A stretch of DNA of 64,000 nucleotides from Phaeotremella fagi. Taxonomy: Eukaryota; Basidiomycota; Tremellomycetes; Tremellales; Phaeotremellaceae. The notes under the pieces were generated by a model, which had not been told where the DNA came from, did not search any database, and saw only the letters and a program-made list of their open reading frames with translations. The stretch covers positions 744,001-808,000 of the forward strand of contig BCHU01000002.1 in NCBI GenBank assembly GCA_001599715.1, written 5' to 3'. Shown piece after piece: positions 22,801 to 32,428 of the stretch. Both the position numbers and the translations under genes were made by a program. Each line of letters begins with the position of its first letter. Position 1 is the first letter of the stretch.

Positions 22801-24263
22801 TTAGTGATAAGCGCTGATAGCGTTGAGATAAGTTTGACCGGTAGTACTGTGATTCATGAGTGTCAACGTAAATCCAATTAACGAGATGGGACTTACGATA
22901 AAGTACTACCGTCAGTCGTTAAAGCCCAGTTAGCAGCTAAACCTGATCCTTGTGAGATAGCGTAGGCGGCAACACGTGAATCTGATTCGAAAATTCCAAC
23001 GGCTGTGTTGATGAAACTGTTGATTTCACCTTGGTCTGTGCATGGTACGAATCCAGTTGAGTCGTCGACACAAGCGAACTAGAGGGGTTGGTCAGTACAT
23101 GGGATTCTGCTTAATTTGATATTTTACGCACCTCAGTGATCCACATTGGTTTACCGTATGTGTTCCAGTAATGATCCTATTGATCATGGTTAGTCACAGT
23201 ATATCATACAACTCCCTAAACAACTTACCAAATCAGCGTAAATACCAGCAGCGCTGTTCTTGTTGATATGCAAATTGGTGATATCAGGTTGTCTAGAGAC
23301 TTGTTGAAGGAACGGACCGTACCAACCAGATTCAGCAGCTTGATGACACATTGAAGGACCGATCAAGACTGAACCTGCGTTTCCATGGGGTACGATAGCG
23401 TTGTTCCAGAGAGCAGCAGCAGTTCCGACATCCATGTTGGCACTCCCTGCGGTTGCACAATCAGGTTCTTCGAATCCCATGACGTAAGGTAGGAATTGTC
23501 CTGTTAAGCCCCAGAAGGCGGATAATCTGGAGGCATCTTCGGCTTCTGCACTGGTTCCACCTCCCCAAAGCATGTTGACTGCGATTGGTGTACCGTAGTG
23601 ACCTGATGGAGATGCTGACCAATCTGGAGTATACAGGTTGATTAGCATTTTATAGATTTTGTGAATTAATGTGAAGCTTTAACTACTCACCGTACCACCA
23701 TCCGATATGATTTTTGAAGGTATCGTAACCGTTACCAGCAGAGATACCAGCTTTGATTCCATTAGGTGTGAAGCCTGATGAAGCACCAACTGAAACGGCT
23801 GATGTTGCAGCAGCTGCTGGACTCTGTCATAACGTTGTCAGTTTTAATTGAAAATGATCCGAAATCACCACTAAAGACTTACACTGGCAGATGCATAAGC
23901 AGCTTGCCAAGTACTACTGGTAGTAGATGGAGCGGCTGGTGTAGAAGACGCAGCTTGAGATTTGACTGATGAAACAGAAGTTGACGAAACGGTTGAACTG
24001 GAGATAACAGTTGATGAACTAGTTTTTGATCGACATTGAGTTCCATCAGCAGCTCTACGAGCCAAAGTTCTACCCAACGAACGTTTAGCCATTCGGTTTT
24101 CTATAGTGGGTAAACCTCTTTCATGTTCGATGTACAATGCGTGTGCACGGGCGTGTCGTTCTGCAACTGGCATATGGGCATGATGGCTTCGACGATGTTT
24201 GGCTTCTGATCCTAGAGCGAGGAGTGGGAGGAGGAGTAGGAGGGGAGTTAGAGAGGTGTACAT
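22801..24263 (-). CDS. Secreted GH128 (Asl1-like) glucanase-type protein
   Basis: MYTSLTPLLLLLPLLALGSEA is a signal peptide. A His/Arg-rich propeptide with MAKRSLGRTLARR basic sites follows, then a Ser/Thr linker (about residues 80-120) that is probably O-glycosylated. The catalytic part starts SGFTPNGIKAGISAG and includes IGWWYDWSASPSG, AVNMLWGGG, YVMGFEEPDCA, TNLHINKNSA and PMWITEFACVDD. The Glu in FEEPD and in ITEFA match the acid/base and nucleophile of GH128 beta-1,3-glucanases. Members loosen or remodel the fungal cell wall. Five or so exons. A CxC-like pair (GFVPCTDQ) close to the end fits a disulphide-stabilised secreted protein. Confidence 0.88.
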
Positions 24264-25734
24264 TGTGGGATTGTTTTTTGTTGGGTTTTTTTGATGTTTA
24301 TTGTTGTTGAATGAGCGTGATGAAAAGAGTGTGATGGGTCAAAGGATCCCAGGAGGTAGTGGATGGTTGATAGACTGTAGTTTATAGTATGAGTAAATGT
24401 GATCGATTGATACTGTTACTATAGATTGTGATAAAGACGAGGCGGTCGATGATTGATCAGCCCTTGTGGATGGATGTGGATGAAATTGATAAGAAGGATA
24501 TGAAGAAGTAGAAGTAACAAATAAAAGAGATGTCGATGTCTAGACCACTCCTACTCACGTTGTACGCTATGACACACTCTGTACTCTGTATACGCTGTGG
24601 ATTCAACCTCCTTTAATTAACTGCACGGTTCTCTTTCCTGTCCTGTCCTTGGCCCTTTCTCTCCTTTGTTTATTTAGGTGTCCTTCCTCGTGAAACGTAA
24701 ATGCGTGAGTGAATTCGACGTTGAATCGTTAGTTCTATCCAACACAAAGGTGAAATAATAAATATATGAGATGAAAGATAAAGTACAAAGTGAAAACAGA
24801 ACTACAGAAAAGATCGACGTTCGTTCAACAAGGCTGGAAGATGACTTCAACAACTTACTTACTGTAGTCACAGCAGTGGAGCACGCAGCAGAGCTAAAGA
24901 CCTAAGCTTCTTTTTTAATTCTGAAATAGTTACTTGGCTGCAGGCACTTCCGGGAAGTAAGAATAATAAGAAAGAATAAACTTGGCTGTATAGGTGGTTC
25001 ACATTTGGTTCATCGGATTGATCGAGTTGAATACTTGATTCAGTTTTTCGTTGTCAACAAGTTAATGATTTTTTACCCATGGGATATGTAAATGTAATGT
25101 CAACACTGTTTTGTCGAGACTAGTTATAACCTAACCTTTGAGGTTTATGACCCAGTTCGACCCAATTTATACCAAGATATTACCAATGGATGAGATTGGT
25201 TTGTTTTGTTTGTATCACTTTGACCCTGATAATCCGAAACGCCACTCTTCTCATTTCTCTCAATCCCGAATGTGGCACTTCAAGTGGCGAACGTTTATGT
25301 CTTCTTGAGTTGTACTTCTTGTACCAAGTCCATGCTCAGGAAGTCATGGACGTCCATGAGAACATCGATCCAATCGTTTCTCAGGGGTAAGTTCAAATTC
25401 AATGTAGAGAAGTAGTGGAGCCAAAGAAGACTTTTGAGAAGGCTTTGGACCTCATTTCGAGCTATTTTTTGTTCCTCAATATTTTTACCTTCTCCCCACT
25501 ACCTTGCGGAAGCTTTCAAGTCTTCCTTTGTCGGACGGAAGGCGAATTGTGATCGTTTTCGGGATAAACGAGATACGAAGGTGAATAGAAGAGTGAGCCT
25601 GCCGAATCGAAGATAGGTCTTCCGGTGACTGAGCCTACATATCTCCAAGTTCTTCCAAATTTTATCTCTGCGTTTCTTTCCTTCTTACCTTCACTTTCAA
25701 CTCACTCTAAAAGGGTCAAAGAACACCACTCAAA
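24264..25734. other. Long divergent intergenic region
   Basis: About 1.5 kb between the GH128 gene and an orphan gene. It is AT-rich and contains pyrimidine-rich CTGTCCTGTCCTT near 24640. Short frames (24674-24871 minus, 25190-25390 plus) lack conserved features and I do not call them. Confidence 0.4.
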
Positions 25735-26418
25735 ATGCCAATCAACGGTCCAATAACAGTCGAAGTCATCCAAAGTTCTTCCCTCTGCACGACGAAATCA
25801 CCCAGTATCAATGACTTGATTCGATCGATTAATCCCGAAACAGGTGAAACGAGATTAACCAAACTCTACAATACAACCGAAGGCAACTTAATCTTCACCC
25901 ACGATACCAATTCAAAATACACTTCTCCTCGTCTATTCAAAATTCAATCCCAGAATCAAACCAAAGACACGGCTAACAATATCCTATATGAGAAGGATAC
26001 GATATATCCAGAAACTATCACAGAGATGTTACAGATGTTAAAAATCGAACGTCCGATGGGTGCATCTTTCTTATCTGTCGGGGAGAGGGTATTGTTCTAC
26101 AAGAATTTGACTTTGAAGACTAAAAGAAATTCTTGTCGAGTTGGGGAGATCTCCGGTTATGTTCCCCTTTGGGTTCGATTGGAACCGGTGGATAAGGTCA
26201 CCTTTAAGATCTTTGAGTATTCGAAACCTATCATCAACGAAATTCCAATTTCTCTCCCTTGGGATGGAAGTGATTTAGATTTATCTGTTCAACGTAGACG
26301 ATCTATTGAGAGTTCAAGTCAACGTGCAACATCTTGTGATTCTGATGTTGCTGAATTATCACCCATAGCACCTTCTTTGACGGATTCCATCGAGAGTTTA
26401 CCAGAACCATCTTCGTAG
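25735..26418 (+). CDS. Orphan protein, 227 residues
   Basis: Single-exon gene with a clean ATG. The protein is unrecognised: it begins MPINGPITVEVIQSS, has a mixed beta-rich middle (LTKLYNTTEGNLIFTHD, VGERVLFYKNLTLKT, ISGYVPLWVRLEPVDKV) and a Ser/Pro-rich acidic tail (LSPIAPSLTDSIESLPEPSS). No signal peptide or membrane segment. A structured N-terminal domain with a disordered phospho-tail is plausible. Real-gene support comes from its length, low stop-free codon use similar to neighbours and clear coding texture; function unknown. Confidence 0.65.
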   Translation: MPINGPITVEVIQSSSLCTTKSPSINDLIRSINPETGETRLTKLYNTTEGNLIFTHDTNSKYTSPRLFKIQSQNQTKDTANNILYEKDTIYPETITEMLQMLKIERPMGASFLSVGERVLFYKNLTLKTKRNSCRVGEISGYVPLWVRLEPVDKVTFKIFEYSKPIINEIPISLPWDGSDLDLSVQRRRSIESSSQRATSCDSDVAELSPIAPSLTDSIESLPEPSS

Positions 26419-26779
26419 TCTGGTCTTTTTGTTAGTGTGTGTTAGTTAGAGTTAGTGTTTTGTAGCCTTTAGTAATATACGTACTCGTTCTGGCAATTGT
26501 AGTGAAAAAAGTGAAATATGTTAAATATCATCAAGAGTCTCTTTACTTGCATCGTGCGGAGACAATCCTTCATAAAAAGCTGTCATCCATCTCTGAGCAC
26601 TAATACAATCAACAGTCTATCCACATATATAGATCAATTCAAACCATCATATTACCACATCATCATCCCTAAAGTGAATCTGGATACACAACCCACGAGG
26701 CAGCCACCACAACCACCCACCTCATGCCAAAGGAGCCCACATCAAACTACCAAACACAGCAGTCAAAACACTAACAACA
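26419..26779. other. Gap before the first tRNA-like unit
   Basis: AC-rich plus strand (for example ACCACAACCACCCACC near 26706). An open frame at 26518-26907 runs through the tRNA-like unit and is not supported as protein coding. Confidence 0.45.
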
Positions 26780-26891
26780 GCCTCGTAGCTCAAAGGCTAG
26801 AGCATCGTCCCCCCGGAAATCATGGGACAGAAGTTCCATTCCACGATTTCCAGGAGGGATTGGCATTCTTGGTTCGATTCCAAGATGAGGC
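26780..26891 (+). ncRNA. tRNA-like Pol III unit 1, expanded anticodon arm
   Basis: GCCTCGT (26780-26786) and ATGAGGC (26885-26891) close a 7-bp acceptor-like stem. GCTC/GAGC (26788-26791 and 26800-26803) forms a D arm that is also an A box. CTTGG-TTCGATT-CCAAG (26868-26884) is a perfect T arm and B box. A T5 run follows at 26910. Where the anticodon loop should be, about 48 nt fold back through GGAAATC (26815-26821) and GATTTCC (26845-26851). The anticodon stem TCGTC/GATTG has one mismatch, and no standard U33-anticodon is visible. It is either a tRNA with an unusual intron or a tRNA-derived RNA. Confidence 0.5.
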
Positions 26892-26909
26892 TAGAGGAGA
26901 GTTATAACA

Positions 26910-26914
26910 TTTTT
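26910..26914 (+). terminator. Pol III T-run after unit 1
   Basis: Five T residues 18 nt after the acceptor-like stem, adequate for RNA polymerase III termination in fungi. Confidence 0.4.
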
Positions 26915-27340
26915 ACTATACTAGTCTGTCACATTGTACATTCGTTTCGTCAATGCATCATATCACTCGTCACCGTGTATTTTTCTTGCCACCTGCTACC
27001 CTCTAGATGAACACCCTGTCCCCTTCGATACTGCATGTTCAATCAATCAATTTCAATCCGACAGGTCTTCTGGATATTGATAAGCCGCCCGGGAAATGAA
27101 GAACACGAAACTTCTTTAGAAGTTTTCAAAGCTTCTTTCGGGAAATGACGGTAATCAACTTTTGATCTTGAAGGTGTATGAGCGAATGTACTAGTTAACG
27201 ATCGATGTATTTTGATGTGATATAGAATTACTTTCTAAGTTAAACCACATATGATATGTGTACGTATGAAGCATCAAGTAGGCAACAAGAACACTGTCAA
27301 GTCATTCTCCACATGCAAGAATCATATCGCCGAATCAAGC

Positions 27341-27350
27341 ATATATATAA
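27341..27350 (+). promoter_or_regulatory. Upstream TATA element of tRNA-like unit 2
   Basis: ATATATATAA ends 7 nt before the unit's first paired base. Unit 3 has TATATATA at an equivalent place, each followed by a CAA-containing A-rich stretch. Upstream TATA elements assist TFIIIB placement at many fungal and plant tRNA genes. Confidence 0.45.
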
Positions 27351-27357
27351 CAAAAAC

Positions 27358-27642
27358 GACACTGTAGCTCAATGGTTAGAGCGTCATCGACGGATCTTTC
27401 AATCTGATTATTCCTTGGTTCGTTCCCTGGTTAGTTCGTGTCCTGGTTAGTTCGTATCCTGGTTAGTTCGTATCCTGGTTAGTTCGTATCCTGGTTAGTT
27501 CGTGTCCTGGTTTAGTTCGTGTCCTACTTAATTCGTGTTTTGGTTAAGTCGATCGAGGTTTCTTCGATTCCTTCACCAGGTCAAGGTTAACTAGATGATT
27601 TCTCGGTAGATGGAGGACCTTGGTTCAATTCCAGGCAGTGTC
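27358..27642 (+). ncRNA. tRNA-like Pol III unit 2 with ~220-nt insert
   Basis: GACACTG (27358-27364) pairs perfectly with CAGTGTC (27636-27642). The canonical TA linker and GCTC/GAGC D arm (27367-27370, 27379-27382) form the A box. The anticodon stem TCATC (27384-27388) pairs with GATGG (27609-27613, last pair U-G). The T arm CTTGG-TTCAATT-CCAGG (27619-27635) forms the B box, and six T's follow at 27649. The anticodon loop position holds 220 nt that include a 16-bp tandem repeat. All closing stems being intact across 285 nt argues against chance, but no U33 or clear anticodon flanks the insert. Confidence 0.55.
27426..27538 (+). repeat. 16-bp tandem repeat inside tRNA-like unit 2
   Basis: Units of CCTGGTTAGTTCGTRT: five clean copies from 27426 to 27505, then a 17-base copy and one degenerate copy to 27538; a further degenerate copy follows. 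Each unit contains AGTTCGTATCC, one or two bases from the B-box consensus GGTTCGANTCC. The repeat could have grown from a T-arm-like seed. Confidence 0.75.
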
Positions 27643-27648
27643 GATATC

Positions 27649-27654
27649 TTTTTT
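27649..27654 (+). terminator. Pol III T-run after unit 2
   Basis: Six T residues, 7 nt past the acceptor-like stem. Confidence 0.5.
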
Positions 27655-28243
27655 AAGACACCATGAGATGCAAGAAGGTTGGAAGATGGCTGAAATCGCG
27701 ATCCGTGCTTTTCTGGTACGTGTTTTCAAATTTGAAGGGGAGAAATATCAATGGAGTAAATCAGCAGAGAAATTTTGTTCCTTCTTAATCCAAGTAGACT
27801 TCTTTGTCATCGATGATTTATGAGTTGATGATGAGTAAAAATATCAAAGGAATACTGGAAAATTATTGAATAGGCTTTGAATTTAGGTATGTTCCATGAT
27901 AAAAGGGAAATTGAACTTAGACAACTGCCGCTGCTACGGCCAAGTGATTCGTCCCACGTATGGAGAAATCCCTTTCTTCAGATTACTTTATATTTCATTC
28001 GTTTTGTTGGCTCGGACTATAGGTCCAAAACCTGACTTGTCATTAGAGAGTAATACTGTACTTAACGCTTGAGCACGAGTGTTATTATCCCGCACAAATT
28101 CTACCAATGTCCTGTGTATCTATCACTTGACGACTTTCCAACTCGAAGCAATTTTGATACCATCGATGTAAGCAGTCCAGAAATGAACTGACCAATCCTT
28201 ATTCCCGAAAAATCAGAAATTCAACCCATATCGCCATTTTCAC

Positions 28244-28251
28244 TATATATA
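28244..28251 (+). promoter_or_regulatory. Upstream TATA element of tRNA-like unit 3
   Basis: TATATATA followed by CAACCAAAAAG up to the unit, closely matching the arrangement before unit 2. Confidence 0.45.
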
Positions 28252-28262
28252 CAACCAAAAAG

Positions 28263-28585
28263 ACCCCGTAGCTCAACGGTTAGAGCGCCACCAAAGAATT
28301 CTTTGCGAATTGATAGATCCAGGAACTACCACGACCATCACTCTACTGACTACGTTAGCGCGTTACAGTACCTACCGTTTCTCTACGCCTGGATCTGACC
28401 TGGAGTCGTTCTATACATGCCTGGAAGTTTCAACAGTTATGCTGCGGTATTCGTTTCAGTGACACCTGGATAGTTTGGCTTTAGGATTTAGAACCAGGTT
28501 AATATGTTCATAGTTCCCTTTCGATTTTCTTCAAGATTTCTACCAGGATGGTGGAGGTTTCTTAGTTCGAGTCTAAGACGGGGTA
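28263..28585 (+). ncRNA. tRNA-like Pol III unit 3 with ~257-nt insert
   Basis: ACCCCGT (28263-28269) pairs perfectly with ACGGGGT (28578-28584). D arm GCTC/GAGC (28271-28274, 28283-28286). The anticodon stem CCACC (28288-28292) pairs perfectly with GGTGG (28550-28554). The T arm CTTAG-TTCGAGT-CTAAG (28561-28577) is the B box. Eight T's follow. The 257-nt insert carries an internal inverted repeat, AGATCCAGG near 28314 and CCTGGATCT near 28389. As in unit 1, only one linker base separates the acceptor and D stems if seven acceptor pairs form. No normal anticodon loop is visible. Confidence 0.55.
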
Positions 28586-28589
28586 CTAC

Positions 28590-28597
28590 TTTTTTTT
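28590..28597 (+). terminator. Pol III T-run after unit 3
   Basis: Eight T residues 5 nt after the acceptor-like stem. Confidence 0.5.
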
Positions 28598-30102
28598 GTG
28601 AGAGATTTGAACTGTTTTTCACAAGATGGTGCATTGTTGTTTACATTGGTTCATTGGGGTGGGTTATTTACTAAAGGTGTGTTTGACTGGTCAAAGTAAT
28701 CGAACCCCGGTCGCGAGATGGGTATATGAAAGACAAATCCGCAATCATGGTCGTTGATGAAAGTGCACAGACCTCCTCGTTGGCATTCCGCCACAAACTT
28801 GAACCAACAGTTGATAACACGATCTGTCAATTCAGACACGTTCTACAGTCGTATGTAGATGGACAACGACTAGAAGTCTTTGGGTGATTGATCCACTTTT
28901 CATGTTGCTGAACGTATGATCCATAAGGTACTGAAATTAAAGATCTCATGCCGAAAGTCTGTAATAACAACACGATGTGGCGTAGATTTGTTCGACACTT
29001 CCAATTCACCGCCCATTTCGTTTACACTAAGCTAAGTGAGGTAATATGGGATGGATCAACTGAAGGAGTGACAATCGATCAAGTCAGCGATCTGTGGGAA
29101 TAACAGTTTAATAAGATTTCAACGCAGAGGAGATGATCGTTATCTCACAGGTCATTGTTTCTAGCTGCTTTTAGTACAACATTGGTATCGTATCCTACTG
29201 AACAAACAGGCGAGAACCGAGTAGCATGTCACTGAGATTCTTCCTGACTTTTTTTCTATATTTCTCCCTACCACGTCTCGACGAAGTAGCTAAATCAACA
29301 GTGAGCAAGCTGAAAACAACCGGCTCTTCTCTCATATTAAAATTTCATGATGTTCTCGATATTACGCCGTTGTCTTCCAGGCTTCCAGATCTTAAAAACT
29401 ATTTATATCTACTATCCCGGATGTATGTATTTTGATATCAAGACTATCAGTCCAAAACACTTGTTCTAATCAATAGTCTCCCCGTACAGTATGTAAAGTA
29501 CTCGCCGGCGCAAAGGCTGTTCGGAGGGTAAATTTCCTCCCTCACACCGTCAAAAAGCCGGTTTGAGACGGTCAATGAAAGATGGGGAAGCAGCTTTTCG
29601 CGTGAATTTTCACCCATTGTCCGTATCAAATCCAATGGAACAGTGGAGGTGAAGGTGGTGGTTGCTACTCGTGTGAGTCCGAATCCCACTCCACAAGCAT
29701 ACGGACCGGAAAGCTCCCGTTGATATAAAAAGAAAGTGGGATGACCGACCGATCCTCCAACCCTTAAAAACCCCCCACTTTCTGTCGGTCATTTAAAAAT
29801 CAGGCTAACGGAAATCCGGATGTCGAATCAGATATTTTCGTTTTCAATCAGGAGATTCGTTATCTACCTTCCCTATTTGGATGAATGGTGGGGCCGGGGG
29901 TTTGATAAGTACTCTGGAAATAAGTCTAATGAATGATCGAATATCTCAAGGGTGGGGAGAGTAGGATTCAATCTTCTATTTTGTCCGTAAAATGATATCT
30001 TGATATCTGAAATAAGGTGGGGGATGGTACACCCACAAAAAAGATAGATATAAATGAACTCCAAAATCACCACTCAGTAGGACCCCCAAAAACACACACA
30101 CA
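28598..30102. other. Gene-poor stretch upstream of the sugar porter
   Basis: About 1.5 kb without a convincing gene. The right half is presumably the sugar-porter promoter; it contains a paired inverted-repeat block (29731-29792) described separately. Short minus-strand frames here lack conserved features. Confidence 0.45.
29731..29792. repeat. Interleaved inverted repeats A-B ... A'-B'
   Basis: AGAAAGTGGG (29731-29740) directly followed by ATGACCGAC (29741-29749); then CCCACTTTCT (29774-29783) directly followed by GTCGGTCAT (29784-29792). Each half is the exact reverse complement of its partner, but the order is A-B-A'-B', so the two hairpins exclude each other. The block is about 310 bases before the sugar-porter start. 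Confidence 0.6.
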
Positions 30103-32163
30103 ATGTCTGTTAAACCAGAAACTCAAGAAAACCCTATCGTCCAAACTCGATCTGCTGGTTCCATAGATCTGAAAAAGGAACCAGAGACAGTTGACGTTCA
30201 AGGAGATGTTGATTTTTTGGAGACGATCAAATCCGCACCTTTGGATCCATGGTCTAAAACTTCTATCCAACTTTATTTGATTCTTCTGGTGGCTGCTCTT
30301 AACGCTACTGCTTCCGGTTTCGATGGTGTATGTTGGCTTTTGAGTCTCTCTTCTGGAATCGATACTGACCTCGTATATCACAGTCCATTTTCAGTTCTAT
30401 CAACGCCATGTCTCAATATCAAACTTATTTCCATCATACTGAACTCGGTAGTGCTACTGGGATGTACGTCTTATCTCCAACTTTCGAGAGAATTCCACTG
30501 ATCCCCCCGATAGAATCTTCTTAATCTACACCGTTGGTAACATGATCGGTTCCCTATTCACTGGTCCAATCTGTGACAATTTCGGTAGAAGAGCTGGTAT
30601 GATGACTGGTGCCGTTATCATCATGGCAGCAGCTATTATCTTGACAGCCGCTCAAAACGATAGTTATCTCCTAGGTGGTCGTTTCTTGTTAGGTTTCGGT
30701 GTTAGTGAGTTAATCATACAATACATTTTTTGTTTTCTCGGTGTTAAACTCGAAATTCTTAGGTATCGGTACGAGTTCAGCTCCAACCTATGCTCTGGAA
30801 TTATCACCACCCCAATGGAGAGGTAGAGTAGTAGGGTACTACAACACCTGTAAGTCCCCTCTCCCCACCCCAATCCAATCCAAACACTAACCCCCCAAAA
30901 AAGTTTTCTACACCGGCTCAATCCTCTCCACCGGTGTAGCCTACGCCTCCTCCAAAGCCTCAGGAGAACTAGCCTTTAGATTACCTCTAGGTCTTCAACT
31001 CATCCCACCACTCTTCATCTTCTTCGGTGCCATCTTCATCCCAGAATCTCCACGTTGGTTATGTGCCCGTGGGAAAACTGCCAGGGCAGCTGAGATTTTG
31101 GCGAAATACCATGGCGGTGGGGATGTTAATCATCCAGTTGTTCAGATGGAATTACAGGAGTTTGAAGCTAGTATCGAAGTTGCTAGAGCTCAATCTTGGT
31201 GGAACTACTTTGATCTGTGAGTAGGAATTGACTACTTTTGTTGGGACATTTACTTATACCTCGATTAGAGTCGATTCTCATAATCAAAGATGGCGATTCT
31301 TGATGGTCGCTTTCATGTCGTTCTTCGCCCAACTATCAGGAAACTCTGTTTTAACGTATTATCTACCATCCATGTACACACAAGTTGGAATCACCTCGAC
31401 CGAAAGAAGACTATTACTCACCTTCGCCAACTCGATTGTCTCTTGCGCTGGTGCCGTCGCTGGTTCAGCAACCAACGACATGATTGGAAGAAGAACCAAA
31501 CTCTGGGTTGGAAGTATCGTCCTTTCCCTCCTTTTCGCTGCCGTAACCGGATTCTCAAGTCAATTCGCAGTCGGTGTAACCCCAAATGCTGCATTCTCGA
31601 ATGCAGGTGTAGCTTTCGTATGTCCCAACTCTCCATCACCTCACAAGATGTTTCTTACTGACTCGATGGCAGATCTTCTTATTCGGTTGCGCGTACAGTT
31701 TCGTTTACACACCACTTACTGCTACTTACTGTGCTGAGACACTTAAGAATCATACCAGAGCCAAGGGAATGGGTGTTGTGAGTATTCGCTTTTCAAACCT
31801 TAATGGAACTCTGGCTGAAAGAAGACTAGCACGTTATCATGTCAAACATCGCAAATCTATACAACACCTACGTAACAGCCATTGCACTCCAAAACGTTTC
31901 CTGGAGATATTACATTCTCTTCGTAGCCCTAAACTTGGTCTATGGTAAGTAAAGCCGTTTTGACTTCAAACAAAATACTAAGGAAATGTTCTGTAGGAGT
32001 CGTATGGTTCTTCTTTGGTGTTGAAACTAGAGGTCGGACTTTGGAACAACTTGATAAAGTGTTTGATGCTCCTTTCCCACCTAAAGCTGCTCGTCAGACC
32101 ACTGTCATGGTTAGGGATCAAGAGGGTAATTTGGAATCTTTAGATGCTAGAGGTAGAGCTTGA
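30103..32163 (+). CDS. MFS sugar porter (hexose/disaccharide permease type)
   Basis: Plasma-membrane sugar transporter in about eight exons. After a 60-residue cytosolic N-terminus come helix 1 (SIQLYLILLVAALNATASGF DG), IYTVGNMIGSLFTGPICDNF and GRRAGM (motif A), LGGRFLLGFGVGIGTSSAP, LSPPQWRGRVVGYYNT, IPESPRWLCARGKT (PESPRWL motif after helix 6), LTYYLPSMYTQVG, NDMIGRRTKLWVG (second GRR) and the C-terminal FFGVETRGRTLEQLD. These are full sugar-porter signatures. It is most like the fungal lactose-permease/quinate subgroup, a family expanded in Cryptococcus-type yeasts. The substrate is not predictable. The last exon ends in an acidic, soluble tail. Confidence 0.9.
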
Positions 32164-32428
32164 TCTACCAACGTACAAGTTTGAAAAGGGGAGGGATTGG
32201 GGAGACTCGTGTGTTGAAAATTTGTCTATGGGTTGATTTAGAGTTGTCTTACAGTATATACGAGTTTATAGTTGTTGAAGGTTGTTTCTTTTCATTAGTG
32301 CATTGCATTGATGGCTTTGTCATGAATACTCTTATTTTCATATAATCTTCTGCAATCGACTCCAGCAATCTATACGCTCTGCAGATCAAATCGCCATCGC
32401 TTCTGCTTATCTATATGCATTATTCAAC

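Larger units (their letters stand above)
26892..27357. other. Gap between tRNA-like units 1 and 2
   Basis: No protein gene is seen. A perfect palindrome CACATATGATATGTG lies at 27246-27260. The T-run for unit 1 and the TATA element for unit 2 lie inside this gap. Confidence 0.4.
27643..28262. other. Gap between tRNA-like units 2 and 3
   Basis: No recognisable gene. Contains the unit 2 terminator and the TATA element of unit 3. Confidence 0.4.

Noticed and set aside
26518..26907. 129-codon frame through tRNA-like unit 1
   Set aside because: Most of its length lies over the unit's stems and AC-rich leader; the tRNA-like signals are stronger and the protein has no feature.
27426..27538. Possible CRISPR-like array
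   Set aside because: Repeats are directly adjacent without spacers, in a eukaryotic locus, and inside a Pol III unit.
28675..28740. Minus-strand GGTTCGATTA, a possible B box of a fourth tRNA-like unit
   Set aside because: The flanking T stem (CGGGG against ACTTTG) does not pair, and there is no A box or T-run in the expected place.
29655..29705. T-arm-like GTGAGTCCGAATCCCAC on the plus strand
   Set aside because: One T-stem mismatch, TCCGAAT instead of TTCGAAT, and no D arm or acceptor partner upstream.
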